This document shows positions 46,112 to 58,283 of a stretch of DNA of 64,000 bases, piece by piece. A program made the position numbers and the translations under genes. The notes beneath the pieces are model-generated. The model worked only from the letters and a program-made list of their open reading frames with translations. It was not told the DNA's origin and searched no databases. This DNA comes from Dastarcus helophoroides (lineage: Eukaryota > Arthropoda > Insecta > Coleoptera > Bothrideridae), in contig CM053332.1 of assembly GCA_028583605.1 (NCBI GenBank), positions 16,217,267 through 16,281,266 on the forward strand, given 5' to 3'. Position 1 is the stretch's first letter. The number at the start of each line of letters is the position of its first letter.

Positions 46112-46600
46112 AGGTCGAGTAGTGGTATAGCCTGTTTGACCAGCAAAAATGTCTTTAAATTCATCGAGGAGTTTGGTAGATTTGGCTGCAGTTGTATTGG
46201 GAAAGCATTCTCAATGGAGGGTGTCGTGATACTGTAGTCTTTGTGGTAGATTGGCCCCAAAAGATATTCTGTGAACCTGCGTTCATTACCGAAGTGGATG
46301 CATCTTCCTCTTGCGTCTAGATAGGCATTTTCCTCTTCCATCCAGTGGTAACCTAAGATCACTTCCTCGACCACCAGAAATGTAATGCTTTTTGCATGGG
46401 TCCCAACTTGGACCTCCAGCAGGTACTGAACTCCAGTGACGACGGACGTGGCCTTGGCGGCTAGTTGCAAGGAAGTTAGATATGGGTGACACTCTTGGCT
46501 GATTAGCCCAGCTCGGATAAAATTACCATTAGCACCAATATCAACGAGTGCTGAATAGTATGATGCTAATCTGAATGCGTGGCAGGCTACACGATGGCTT
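46108..46600 (-). pseudogene. pol: Protease region of the Ty3/gypsy pol
   Basis: The open minus frame contains SALVDIGANGNFI, corresponding to the aspartic protease active site ALVDTGA (T or S usual after D). Ile at that position would be expected to harm catalysis. Further on, FLVVEEVILGYHWMEE corresponds to the conserved hydrophobic strand and ILG(x)D region, here without the expected Asp. It joins gag upstream and reverse transcriptase downstream. Confidence 0.8.
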
Positions 46601-47465
46601 TCCGGTCTGGAGTGACCGAATTGATGCTGGGTACGGATGTTGGTCGGGAGCTCGGTGCTGCCGTGAGCGACGAGCTTCCTGTCGTTTCCTTGATTTGATT
46701 CTGCACGAAGTTCCCTGCGCCAGTTGCCTTGGTTATTTGGACAGTCCGCATTCCAGTGAATCCTGGACAAAACCAACATCTCGGAAGCTGTTGTTGGTTT
46801 TTCAATATTCTTTTACTCTCGGATTTCTTCTCGGTTGGTTGTGAATCCTTCTTTATGGAAGTTTCAGCTTTAAAGTCTGCCTCAAATACTGAAGCAGTTT
46901 CAATTAGCTCGATCATTGTCTCGAATTTATGTGCCCTTATGAATTGCTTTAAGCGAGGATGTACCAGTTGAAAGAGTATCTTCGCTAATGCTCCTTCGGA
47001 AATTTCCGGATCCACTCTTGCTACTAATCGCTGTTTGTGTATAAGAAATTCCTTGACTGGCTGTTGTAATTCGTGAGCCTTGCCGTAGAGCTCTGCAAGT
47101 ATTTCTTTGCAGCACTTGGTCTGACGCGTACTCTCGTTTTAATTTTGCACAGAAAAATTTTTAATTTAAAAACAAGTTATTCTTCTCGGCCCACACTGCT
47201 GCTTTACCTTTCAACAGCCCTATGCATAAGGATAGATGGTCTTCCTCGGAGGTTTCTTTGGTGTTCTCTTCTAATGTATTCAAGAACTTTATCGGATCCT
47301 CGTAGATTAGCCCCTCAAAAGATGGTAATTTACTGAAGCGGACATCTTCATTGCATTCATTGTCTCCTGGACGATGCGAACCGCCCTTTCGTCGGAGAGC
47401 CGCGTGGACTGCTGCAGCATTCCCGCAAGCTCCGTTAAAAATGACTTAGTCCATTGCGAGTCCAT
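46590..47465 (-). pseudogene. gag: gag of the Ty3/gypsy element, broken
   Basis: Starts with Met at 47465 (MDSQWTKSFLTELAGML), shifts frame near 47346, and continues in another frame with KLPSFEGL and EDPIKFLNTLEE. That block is typical of Ty3/gypsy capsid domains. The distal capsid part is clear from 47015 (PEISEGALAKILFQLVHPRL). It is followed by a Lys-rich linker and a degenerate zinc knuckle whose Cys residues (CWFCPGF and, in the next frame, HWNADCPN) are split by a frameshift near 46770. Gag would form the particle and bind element RNA. At least three breaks make this copy non-functional. Confidence 0.85.
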
Positions 47466-47616
47466 ATTTTTTGAGATGGATCACTGTCACTTGTTGAAGA
47501 AGTTGTGGGGTTAGTTGGGCGCCTTTATGGTTCGGTATCTTCTGTTTTTCCACTTCTCCGTAGCTGGCATCTCAGGGTTTCTGCTCGGGTTCGCTTGCAT
47601 TCACTATACAACTTGT

Positions 47617-47637
47617 GCTCCACGTTGGAACCGCCAA
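47617..47637 (-). promoter_or_regulatory. Primer binding site, probably tRNA-Lys
   Basis: On the element strand the sequence two bases inside the 5' LTR reads TGGCGGTTCCAACGTGGAGC. It matches the complement of an insect tRNA-Lys 3' end as I remember it (TGGCGCCCAACGTGGGGC), apart from an altered GTT for C and one later change. Confidence 0.7.
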
Positions 47638-47639
47638 AC

Positions 47640-48196
47640 TGATACCGGAGACTGCGTACATTTTGTACAAAATATAAAAAAATCGAATTGGGATTTTAGT
47701 CTGAGAGTTTATAGCACTGCGGTTTCACTCTCGCTTCAAAAATCACTAGACAAAACTGTCGGGAAAGGCTAGACTTTTTGTGTCTGATGCTGGACTGCCT
47801 CTTGTTTGTCCACCGAAATCATTTATTAGGAAGCGAGGGTGATTATGAATCCGTTTACCACCCCAACGAATTCTATTCTTAGAAGGAAAGCAATGATCGT
47901 CCTTTGTCCATCTCAATTGCAGTTCTATTGAAATGAAACGAAATGAGGACTGTTGATGGTAAACATCCTGGTTGTACTCGACCCAGGGATCGAAGCTTTC
48001 AGCAATTATCCGATACTCGACATTACTCACCCTTTGTTCATCTTAATTGCGTTTTCATGATAAGGAAAAGGACTTAAGATGACAAACATCCTGTTATCTT
48101 AGGGGTGTAATTATCTTATCACTTTGGTGAATACTTGAATTTCTGCCTAGCGATTTTTTTTCTACCGTTAAGTGTTGTCAAAAAGATGAATATACG
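47640..48196 (-). repeat. 5' LTR of the Ty3/gypsy element
   Basis: 557 bp, homologous to 42629-43187 throughout. On the element strand it should begin TGTATATTC as the other LTR does; here the first T is C. It ends ...CA immediately before the primer binding site. The minus-strand frame at 47746-48030 inside it is not a gene. Confidence 0.9.
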
Positions 48197-49945
48197 GTAT
48201 AAGTTGTTGTATTATGTTTTTTCTTAATCCAGATAAAGGGTTTAAATTCACGGTATATTCACTATTGAAGCTAATAGCAAAATTTTAGGTCAACAACTGG
48301 CGAAATAGCGTTCTTGGTATCAGAAAGAAGGAAAAAATGTGATATCATAAAATTATATTTCCAACAACATTCGCGACATTTTTAGCGCACCTTTTGCCTC
48401 CTACAATGTCAATCATATGGTTCCAATTAGTTGCAACAGGAAAAATTAATTACACCAAAACATAAAAGCTTGCATCTGCTCCGATAATGTCCATTTAAAA
48501 TACACGAATATCGTTTTAATCCAACATTGAATCAAAATCCAATTTCAATAAATTTTAGAGACGCTATAATGCTTTATTAATTTTATCCACATCCCATTGG
48601 TTTTATTACTGTTATTAATTTTTTACAAGAGATATTAAATAAGTCGAAGACAAAGAAGAAAATTGATTTTTTCCAGAAATAGCCAGATAAGAATCCAAGG
48701 ATTTCGCTCCCATTTATTTAATTAATCTCTTTAAAAATAGCTTACCTCAATGAAGCGGTAATCTTGAGCGTGAAGTGCGAGTTAATCATCAGGGTAAACA
48801 TAAATCTTTTCGTTTCCATCGGAAAAGTGTATTAGATTGATTTTGGATTAGTTTTCCAGGTTGCAATTAGCTAAATCTTTTAGCTTTGTAAATGAATCTC
48901 TCTCTCTCTCCGCTCTCGTTTTGCGTTTTATTTGGCGAGCGACGTGAAAAGCTATTTAAGAGTTTGTGTGCGAAAATCGATAACCGAGCTTCCGTTTAAT
49001 TACCTGGTCAGAACTCCGTATGTGTACTTGTTAATCTGAACATTATACATAAGCCAGAATTTATGGGTAACTTTTAAATCGCTTTCGATTTTCACCTCCG
49101 GGGTACATCAGTAGATTTACTGAGAAATGATCAACTGAACAACAACATTAACGTAATAGCGGCAGCATCAGAATTTAATGCCATCATATGTTTGCTGTAA
49201 CGTGCAAACCTGAAAGATAAAATGACTTACTTAAATTTTTCATGTGCGAAGATAATTCTGGAAGTATTTTAAAATATTAGCACTTTTCCGCTAAAACAAC
49301 TACATATGTTACCCGTTCCAATTTTAATTTTTTTGAGAGAAGAGAGACTTGATTGCTTGTTCTTGAAATATTTACTAGCATATCAATCTAAAATTCTTTA
49401 AAGTAACAAACTTTGATTGGCCAAGCTTCGATTATTGAAAAGTGGTTCCTGCAAGAAGTTGAAAAAGGAAATTTCTAAAGAACAGTGGTCAGTAGAGGTG
49501 AAGTTCGACTAACATCGTAGATGAAGCGAAATTTCTGCATCGTTCCCGAAACGTGAGGTCGAGTTTTGTCGTGAAAAAAGACATTTTCTACTAATCAATG
49601 TTGCTCGAATGGAGTCTTTGATGCATTTTGTCAATTTCGCCAAAATTTAAGAAGCTGCTACTTCCACCCACCAAATGATCAACTGATAATATCACTTTCT
49701 CCTATATACAAGATGTCTCAGTCATCATAATTTTAACAAGGTATTAGGAATTCGGAATAAAGGCAGACATAAAAAAAATGTTATTCGATTTTTTAAAAGA
49801 TGTGCAAAGTAACCCATAATTGCTGGTAACACGGCGCTCCTAGTTCGCAACAAATCTTCTGATGCGGTTTATAAATTCCTATTGTACTTCAGCAGACTCA
49901 TAGCGTTGAAACACACACAAATTTATTTTTAATTTTGACTTTATT
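48197..49945. other. Unique intronic sequence
   Basis: No repeat family or gene recognised. A (CT)n microsatellite lies at 48897-48912. The moderate GC content (48700-49150) and lack of repeats make it one of the few unique parts of the long intron. Confidence 0.5.
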
Positions 49946-49950
49946 CTGAA

Positions 49951-52900
49951 ATGACTTTCTCCGGGAAATCAAGATTTTTTTGGCTGCAACTTAATTCACA
50001 AACTTTTTTTCAAATTTCGATTGTTTTGAAAATGACATTCTTCCCAATCTTCCGAATATCAAGATTTTTTTTCAGTTGCAACTTTATTCACAAACTTTTC
50101 TTCAAATTTCGATTGTTTTTAAAATGTCCTTCTTCCCAAATTTCACAATATTTCTTCAAAAAATCTACTTTTTTTATTTAATTTTTCTGGACATTGGAAT
50201 CAAAATTTTCTTTGAGAAAATCAAGATTATTTTTAATTGCAATTTTATTCACAAACGAATGAATACTTTTTGATAAATTTTAACTGTTTTCTCATGATTT
50301 CGACTTTTTTGTTAAAATTTTTCTTTTTGAAATTTCGACTTTGTTCCCAAATGACTTTCTCCTGGAAATCAAAATTTTTTTTAGTTACAACTTTATTCAC
50401 AAACTTTTCTTGAAATTTGAATTGTTTTCAAAATGTCATTCTTCCCAAAGTTCGCAATATTTCATTAAAAATCTGCTTTTTTTCAAAATTTTTGACCTTT
50501 TTTTATTCAATTTTTCTGGAAATTTGGATTAAAATTTTCTTTGAGAAATCAAGATTATTTTTAATTGCAACTTTATTCACAAACGAATGTAATACTTCTT
50601 GGCAAATTTCAACTTGTTTTCTCGAGATTTCGACATTTTCGTTAAAATTTTCCTTTTTGAAATTTCGACTTTGTTCCCAAATGACTTTCTCCGGAAAGTG
50701 AAGATTTTTTTTAGTTGCATCTTTATTCACAAAGTTTTCTTCAAATTTCGATTGTTTTCAAAATGTCATTCTTCCCAAATTTCGCAATATTTCTTTACAA
50801 AATCTGCTTTTTTTTCAAAATTTTTGACTTTCTATTGAATATTTTCTGGAAATTTGGATCAAAATTTTCGTTGAGAAATCAAGATTTTTTTTAATTGCAA
50901 CTTTATTCACAAACGAATGAATACTTCTTGGTAAATTTCAACTGTTTTCTCGCGACTTCGACTATTTCGTTAAAATTTTTCTTTTTGAAATTTCGACTTT
51001 GTTCCCAAATGACTTTCTCCGGAAAGTGAAGATTTTTTTTAGTTGCATCTTTATTCACAAAGTTTTCTTCAAATTTCGATTGTTTTCAAAATGTCATTCT
51101 TCCCAAATTTCGCAATATTTCTTTACAAAATCTGCTTTTTTTTTCAAAATTTTTGACTTTTTCTATTAAATTTTTCTGGAAATTTGGATCAAAATTTTCG
51201 TTGAGAAATCAAGATTTTTTTTAATTGCAACTTTATTCACAAACGAATGAATACTTCTTGGTAAATTTCAACTGTTTTCTCGCGACTTCGACGATTTCGT
51301 TAAAATTTTTCTTTTTGAAATTTCGACTTTATTTCCAAGTGACTTTCTCCAGGAAATCAAAATTTTTTTTAGTTGCAACTGTATTCACAAACTTTTCTTC
51401 AAATTTCGATTGTTTGCAAAATGTCATTCTTCCCAAATTTCACAATATTTTTTTTTAAATCTGTTATCTTTTCAAAATTTTCACTTTTTTTATTCAATCT
51501 GTCTGGAAAATTGGATCAAAATTCTCTTTGAGAAATCAAGATTTTTTTTTATTGCAACTTTATTCACAAACGAATGAATAATTCTTTGTAAATTTCAACT
51601 GTTTTCTCGAGATTTCGACCTTTTCGTTAAAATTTTTCTTTTTGAAATTTCGACTCTATTCCCAAATGACTTTCTCCGGGAAATAAAGATTTTTTTTAGT
51701 AGCAACTTTATTCCCAAACTTTTCTGGAAATTTAGATGGTTTTTAAAATGTCATTGTTCCCAATTTCGCAATATTTCATTAAAAAATTGCTTTTTTCAAA
51801 ATTTTTGACCTTTTTTATTTAATTTTTCTGGAACTTTGGATCAAAATTTTCTTTGAGAAATCAAGATTATTTTGAATTGCAACTTTATTCATAAACGAAT
51901 GAATACTTTTTGGTAAATTTTAACTGTTTTCTCGTGATTTAAACGTTTTCGTTAACATTTTTCTTTTTGCAATTTCGCCTTTGTTCCCAAATGACTTTCT
52001 CCGGGAAATCAAGATTTCTTTTTTAGTTGCAACTTTAGTCACAAACTTTTCTTCAAATTTCGATTGTTTTCAAAATGTCATTCTTCCCAAATTTCGCAAT
52101 ATTTCTTTAAAAAATCTGCTTTTTTCAAAATGTTCACTTTTTTTAGTTCAATTTGTCTGGAAATTTGGATCAAAATTTTCTTTGAGAAATCAAGATTATT
52201 TTTAATTGCAACTTTATTCACAAACGAATAAATACTTCTTGGTAAATTTCAACTGTTTTCTCGAGATTTCGACCTTTTCGTTAAAATTTTTCTTTTTGAA
52301 ATTTCGACTTTGTTCCCAAATGACTTTCTCCGGGAAATAAAGATTTTTTTTAGTTGCAGCTTTATTCACAAACTTTTCTTCAAATTTGGATTGTTTTCAA
52401 AATGTCATTCTTCCCAAATTTTGCAATATTTCTTTAAAAAATCTGCTTTTTTTCAAAATGTTCACCTTTTTTTTATTCAATTTTTCTGGAAATTTGGAAC
52501 AAAATTTTCTTCGACAGATCAAGATTTTTGTATTTGTAGCTTTATTCACCAACGAATGAATACTTTTTGCTAAATTTCAACTGTTTTCTCTAGATCTCGT
52601 CGTTTTCGTTAAAATTTTTCTTTTTGAAATTTCCACTTTATTCCCAAATGATTTTCTTCGGGAAATCAAGATTTTTTTTAGTTGCAACTTCTATTCGCAA
52701 ACTTTTCTTGAAATTTCGATTGTTTCCAAAATATGTCTTTCTTCCCAAATTTCACAATATTTCATTAGAAAATCTGCCTTTTTTCAAAATTTTCACTTTC
52801 TTTATTCAATTTTTCTGGAAATTTGGCACAAAATTTACTTTGAGAAATCAAGATTTTTTTAATTACACAAACGAATGAATAGTTCTTGGTAAATTTCAAC

Positions 52901-53000
52901 TGTTTTCTCGAGATTTCGACCTTTTCATTAATTTTTTTTATCAATTTCGTCTTCGACATTCGATCGATATTTTCAAATAACTTTCTTCAGGAAATCTTTT
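49951..53000. repeat. Satellite array, about nine units of 325-330 bp
   Basis: The word atgactttct (with variants) starts at 49951, 50351, 50681, 51009, 51339, 51666, 51991, 52320, 52648 and about 52977; after the first, longer unit the spacing is 325-330 bp. Within each unit the phrase gcaactttattcacaaac occurs twice, preceded by gaaatcaagattttttt in both cases, so the unit itself arose from a duplication. Neighbouring units 50681-51008 and 51009-51338 are nearly identical. All open frames here are by-products. Confidence 0.93.
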
Positions 53001-53480
53001 TTTATTCAACTTTTCTGGAAATTTAGATCAAAATTTGGCCTTTTCTCAAAACTTTGAATATTTTCCTTAAAATCTTTCTTTTTTTTTCAATTTCGACTTG
53101 GGTTTCAAAATTTTAGTTTTTTTAAATGACTTCTTTCGAGGTATTAGGACTTTTTGGTAAATTTAATTACATCTCAAAATTTTGACCTTTTTTCCGGGAG
53201 TCAGACTGTTTATTCTTAAAATTTCGACGTTTCTCCAAATTTGCCTTCCCGAAATTTCGACTTGTATTTCGAAAATTGTCTTTTCTTGAAATTTCGGTTT
53301 ATTAAATATTAAATTTTTTCTTAAATATTGCGTTTTTCCGTGCAATTAACGACATTTACCACAATTCGAATTTATCCTCAACATTTCAAAAGAACTGTTT
53401 TCAAAATTAGGTTCTTTTTTTCCAAAGTTGGTAATATTTCTCAAAAATTGTGCTCTTCCTGAAAATTTACACTTTTTTTA
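53000..53480. repeat. T-rich degenerate minisatellite
   Basis: Diverged continuation of the array without the 328-bp period. Confidence 0.65.
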
Positions 53481-53803
53481 TTTTTGGTGGAACGGAGTGG
53501 TCCTTGGTTATCTTCAAAAATTGAAATACAAAACTTGTCCCCTGAAACCAAGAAAGATTAAAAGACACAACAAAGGTTGCTCTAAAGCGTTCTACCAGCC
53601 AAGCTATCATCTTCAGAGAGATACTAAAAATTAAAAAAACACAACAAAGGTTGGTCTAACGCGTTTCGACAGCCAAGCTATTATCTTCAGAGAAATACTG
53701 TATCTCTCTGAAAATGATAGCTTGGTTGTCGAAACGCGTTACAGCAACCTTTGTTGTGTTTGTTAATCTTTTTTGATTTCAGGAGACAAATTTTGTATTT
53801 CAA
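53481..53803. repeat. Family A snapback repeat, rearranged
   Basis: A left arm (tttttggtggaacggagtgg) and part of its core are followed by a second start of the acacaacaaaggttg block near 53640, then a core and right arm. This looks like an internal duplication of one arm. Confidence 0.88.
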
Positions 53804-53880
53804 CTTTCTTCATTAATTTGACCTTTTGGATTTAAAATTTGTCTTCCTTAAACTTCGATTTTTATCATAAAATTCGTTTT

Positions 53881-53955
53881 CAGCCGCGGTGGGTCCGGGT
53901 GGAGCACTTACCCTGGATGATACAGTCGAGCGAAAAGTTCAGAACAAGCAATTTC
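53881..53955 (+). other. GC-rich exon-like island
   Basis: Some 70 bp of GC-rich sequence in T-rich repeat, preceded by cgttttcag like a 3' splice site. One frame reads AVGPGGALTLDDTVERKVQ; another reads RWVRVEHLPWMIQSSEKF. No good donor follows in the AT-rich sequence on the right. It may be a captured fragment of a gene or element; function unknown. Confidence 0.3.
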
Positions 53956-54299
53956 GCAATTTTTCAATTTTTATATTTGGCTCGAAAGTATTATTTTTTT
54001 CCCAAAATTCATCATTTTGAAATCTATATTTTATTTACAAAACATAGCTTTTTTCAAAATTTGAATTTCTCTGTAAAAATTCCAAACTTTCATTGAAATT
54101 AGTAGGTTTTTCTTGAAATGTTTCAAAATCCCTGTTTTTTTTTTAATTTCGATTATATATTCAAAATTTGACAAAAATTTGAAGCCTTTTTTAGCTTCAT
54201 TTTATTCAAAATAAGTAATTTTTCCTGAATTTGACAATGTCTCAAAAATTTTATTTTTTCTGCAATTTGGGATTTTTATTAATTTGATTTTTTGGAAAT

Positions 54300-56950
54300 T
54301 TCGACATAACTTAATTCGCTAAATTTGTCTTCTTCCCATAATTTCTACCTATTCAACCATTTAACCATCGGCACTCTTCTTTTCGAAATTTCGATTTCAA
54401 AACTCGTCTTTTTTTTAAATTATTGATTTCTTTTCAAAATTCGGCTTTTCCTAAAATTTTGACTTTTAATTCTAAACGTAATATCTAGAAATTTCCATTG
54501 TCTCGAAATTTTTTTTTCATAACTTTGACTTTTTCGTCAATTTCGCTTTTTTTGGAAACTAGAACTTTTTTAGAAAAATTTGACATTCTATGAACAATTG
54601 GACTTTTGTTTGACACCTTTTTTCAAAATTTTGATTTTTTGTAAATTTTGAATTTTTGACAAATTTAACTTTTTTGAAAATAAGGTCCTTTTTTAAAAAT
54701 GTCGACTTCGAAATATTTGACTTTTTTTTAAAATATGGCTTTGTTTGAAAGTCTTTCTTGAAAGGTTCGACTTGTTTGAAAATTTGAATTCTTCGTCTTT
54801 TTTTAAATGTTGATTTTCGACTGTTTTTGAAAAACTTTTTTGGAAACTTTGATTTTCAAAGTTTTAATTTTTTTTTGTAAATTTTGACTTTTTTAATTCT
54901 GAAAATTTGGACTTCTTAATATCTCAACTTTTTTAAACATTAGACTTTTTGAAACTTAGCCTTTCTGAACCTTTGCCTTTTTAAAACTTTACCTTTTTAA
55001 AACTTTTCCTTTTTTGAAAATATTGACACTTTTTTCATAATTCCGGCCTTTTCTCAATTTTCTGTTAACATCCTTTGTAAATTTTAATAAATTCTTGAAA
55101 GTTTTGACAATATTTCAAAACTTTTTCGAAATTGCGACATTTTTTTGTAAATTCTGAACTATTTTGGGGATCTTGACTGTCTCAAAATTTCTACTCTTTT
55201 AACGATGTTAATTTTTTGAAAAGTGAAGTTTTTTTCAAAGAGTTGAAATTACTTGAAAGAATTTTAATTTTAGGTTTATCTAGCAATTTCTGCTTTTTAA
55301 AAATTGGAACTTTTCTTGTGAAAAATTTGACTGCCTACAATAGGAATTCGATCAAAATTTTTGAAAATTTAGATTTTAAAAGATATAAATCTTTAGAAAA
55401 TAACCCGACCTGGCGGCATTTCGATAAAAAAAGGACGAAATTTCGAAAAAAACGAGCGTAATTTCGAGGACAAAGATTAAGAAAAAATTAAAATTTTCCA
55501 AAGGAGGTCAATTTTAAAAAGAAGTCGAATTTTACAATAACATGCAAACTTGAATAAAAATGAAATTTGAAAAAATAGTCGAAACTCTCGAAAAAGGCGT
55601 ATTTTTACCAAAAAAAAACGAAATTGACGACATAACCTAATTTGCTGAATTTCTCTTTTTCACATAATTTCTACCTATTTAACCATTTAACCGTCGGTAC
55701 TCTTCTTTTCGAAATTTCGATTTCAAAACTTATCTTTTTTTAAATTAGTGATATCTTTTCAAAATTCGACTTTCCTAAAATCTTGACTTTCAATTCTAAA
55801 CGTAATATCTAGAAAATTTGACCGTTTCAAAATTTTTTTTCATAATTTTGACTTTTTCGTTAATTTCGCTTTTTTTGGAAACTAGAACTTTTTTAGAAAA
55901 ATTTGACATTCTATAAACAACTGGACTTTTGTTTGACAACTTTTTTCAAAATTTTGTATTTTTATAAATTCTGAATTGTTAACAATTTTAATTTTTTTGA
56001 AAATGAGATCCTTTTTTGAAAATGTCGACTTCGAAAAATTTGACATTTTTTTAAAATATGTGTTTTTTTGAAAGTCTTTCTTGAAAGGTTCGACTTGTTT
56101 GAAAATTTAAATTCTTCGCCTTTATCTAAATGTTGATTTTCAGCTTTTTTTCAAAAACTCAACTTTTTTAAAAACTTTGATTTCCAAAGTTTTTTTTGTA
56201 AATTTCGACTTTTTTAATTCTGAAAATTTAGACTTATTAATATCTCAACTTTTTTAAACATTAGACTTTTTGAAACCTAGCCTTTTTATTACTTTGCCTT
56301 TTTGAAACTTTGCCTTTTTAAAACTTTGCCTTTTTCGATTTTTGAAAATATTGACATTTTTTCATAATTCTGGTTTTTTTTCAAGTTTTTGTTAACATCC
56401 TTTGTAAATTGTAATGAATTCTTGAAAATTATGACAATATTTCAAAACTTTTTCTCGAAATTTCGACATTTTTTATGTAAATTCTGAATTATTTCGGAGA
56501 TCTTCGACTGTTTCAAAATTTCTACTCTTTTAACGATTTTAATTTTGGGAAAAGTGAATTTTTTTTTCAAAAAGTTTAAATTCTTCGACAGATTTTTAAT
56601 TTCAGGTTTATCTAGCAATTTCAACTTTTTGAAAATTCGAACTTTCCTTATGAAAAAATTTGACTTCCTGCAATAGGAATTCGATCAAAATGTTTGAAAA
56701 TTCAGATTTTAAAAAATATAAATCTTTAGAAAATAACCCGAATTGGCGGCATTTCGGAAAAAAAGGCGAAATTTCGAAAAAAACGAGCGTAATTTCGAGG
56801 ACAAAGATTAAGAAAAAATTAAAATTTTTCAAAGGAGATCAATTTTAAAAAGAAGTCGAATTTTGCAATAACATGCAAACTTGAATAAAAATGAAATTTG
56901 AAAAAATAGTCTAAAATCTGGAAAAAGATGTATGTTTACCAAAAAAAAAA
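54300..56950. repeat. 1.33-kb tandem duplication
   Basis: The segment from 54302 (cgacataacttaattcgcta) recurs from 55628 (cgacataacctaatttgctg). The pair of taggaattcgatcaaaat at 55341 and 56674 gives the same offset (1326-1333 bp). Both copies switch internally from T-rich to A-rich (55340 and 56673), with shared low-frequency phrases such as ggcggcatttcg and gagcgtaatttcgaggacaa. The copies differ at many positions. Confidence 0.9.
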
Positions 56951-57650
56951 ACGAAACTTCTAAAAAACAATAATTTCCCCACAGAAAATTAAATTTTGAA
57001 AAAATAGTCAAATTTGAGAATAGTTGCCTACCAAAAAAATTAATTTGGGACAAAAAATCGAAATTTTGAAAAAGAAGATTAATTTCGAAGAAAAAGTTGA
57101 TATTTTTAAGACCATTACATAAAAGTCGAAATTTCCAAAAGATTATTTTTGAGAAAAACACCGCAATGTCGAAAAAAAGACGAATTTCAAGGAAAAAATC
57201 CAAATTTCCAAAAACAAATTTTATAAAGAAAATTGAAACTTCGAGAAAAAGATCAAAATTTTGAAATAGACAAATTTTGAAGAAAAAGTCGTCTTTTCCA
57301 GAAGAAATATTAAATACTGAATTTCGAGATAAGACATAAAAATTTTAAGAAAAATTAAATTTGAAGCAACCAGTAAAAATACCTGAATGTTCTGATTATA
57401 GCAGGTAGAAAATTTTCAAAAAGGATCCAATGTTAAAAAATAACCTTTCGAAAAAACGAAATTTTGAGAAATACTTTAAAATTGAGAAACGATATTTTGA
57501 GAGAAAGTTAAATTTTAAAAAAGAAATTTTAAAATAAAAACGACGAAATCTAGTAGAAATTCAAAGTAATCTCGGAGACAAATTGTGAAAAAAAATGGGT
57601 GGATTTTAAGAAAAACTTTAAATTTTCAGGCTGAATATTTATTTTCTCTT
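56950..57650. repeat. A-rich degenerate minisatellite
   Basis: aaaattttgaaaaa and gaaaaagtcg words. No gene; the minus frame at 56829-57203 is Phe-rich noise. Confidence 0.7.
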
Positions 57651-57766
57651 GACTGCTGAAGTCAGAGGTAAACAAGTGCCCCACCGTGACGTCATACAAT
57701 GTCCAATGTTGAGATAAATGTTAACATTTTGAGAAACAAGTTGGAATTTTCATAAAATGGGATTTT

Positions 57767-57865
57767 TTTTTGGTGGAATGGACTGGTTCTTGGTTATCCT
57801 CAAAAATTGAAATACAAAACTTGTCCCCTGAAACCAAGAAAACAGTATCTCTCTGAAGATGATAT
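57767..57865. repeat. Family A snapback repeat, left-arm fragment with core end
   Basis: ttttttggtggaatggactg through cctgaaaccaagaaa, then a jump to agtatctctctgaagatgat; the inner arm is deleted. Confidence 0.85.
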
Positions 57866-58137
57866 TTTTAGATATAATTGTCAGGTTATATTTTTCGAAA
57901 TATTAAACCTATTTGTCTTAGGTTTAACCTAACAATTTTCGTTTTTTTTTGTTTAGATTTACCACTTAAAAAACAAAATAATCTCGAGATTTGGCGTTTT
58001 TAGGATTTTGTCTTGCAATTAAGGTTCCAAGATGTCGATAATAAAGTCGAGTATAATATTTAAAATTAAAATTTCTTTATTAAAGTATGAAATTTTGGGA
58101 GTAAAGCTGAGAATTTAAAAATTTTTTGTTATCTACA
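57866..58137. other. AT-rich intron, nothing recognised
   Basis: Short AT-rich stretch between two family A fragments. Confidence 0.4.
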
Positions 58138-58283
58138 TCAGTATCTCTCTGAAGATGATAGCTTGGCTGTCAAGACGCATTAAAGCAACCTTCGTTGTGT
58201 TTTTTAATCTTTCTGGTTGGTTTCAGAGGATAAGATTTGTATTTCAATTTTTGAAGATATCACGGACGAGTCCGTTCCACCAA
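58138..58283 (+). repeat. Family A snapback repeat, right half
   Basis: tcagtatctctctgaagatg to gacgagtccgttccaccaaa; the GAA of the core is changed (gtcaagacg). Confidence 0.88.

Larger units (their letters stand above)
42629..48196 (-). mobile_element. Decayed Ty3/gypsy LTR retrotransposon
   Basis: A 5.57-kb element with two LTRs, primer binding site, gag, protease, reverse transcriptase, RNase H, integrase and polypurine tract in the canonical order, read from the right end to the left. There is no sign of an env frame between integrase and the 3' LTR. The LTRs differ at many positions and the genes carry many frameshifts and stops, so the copy is old and inactive. It lies antisense to Elk. 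No clear TSD is visible. Confidence 0.95.

Noticed and set aside
48897..48912. CT microsatellite as a regulatory GAGA element
   Set aside because: A short CT run is common in introns, and there is no supporting context.
52310..52573. Phe/Leu-rich open frames across 49.9-53 kb as a protein family
   Set aside because: They recur only because the 328-bp satellite unit repeats; the residues reflect T-rich codons and there is no coding signature.
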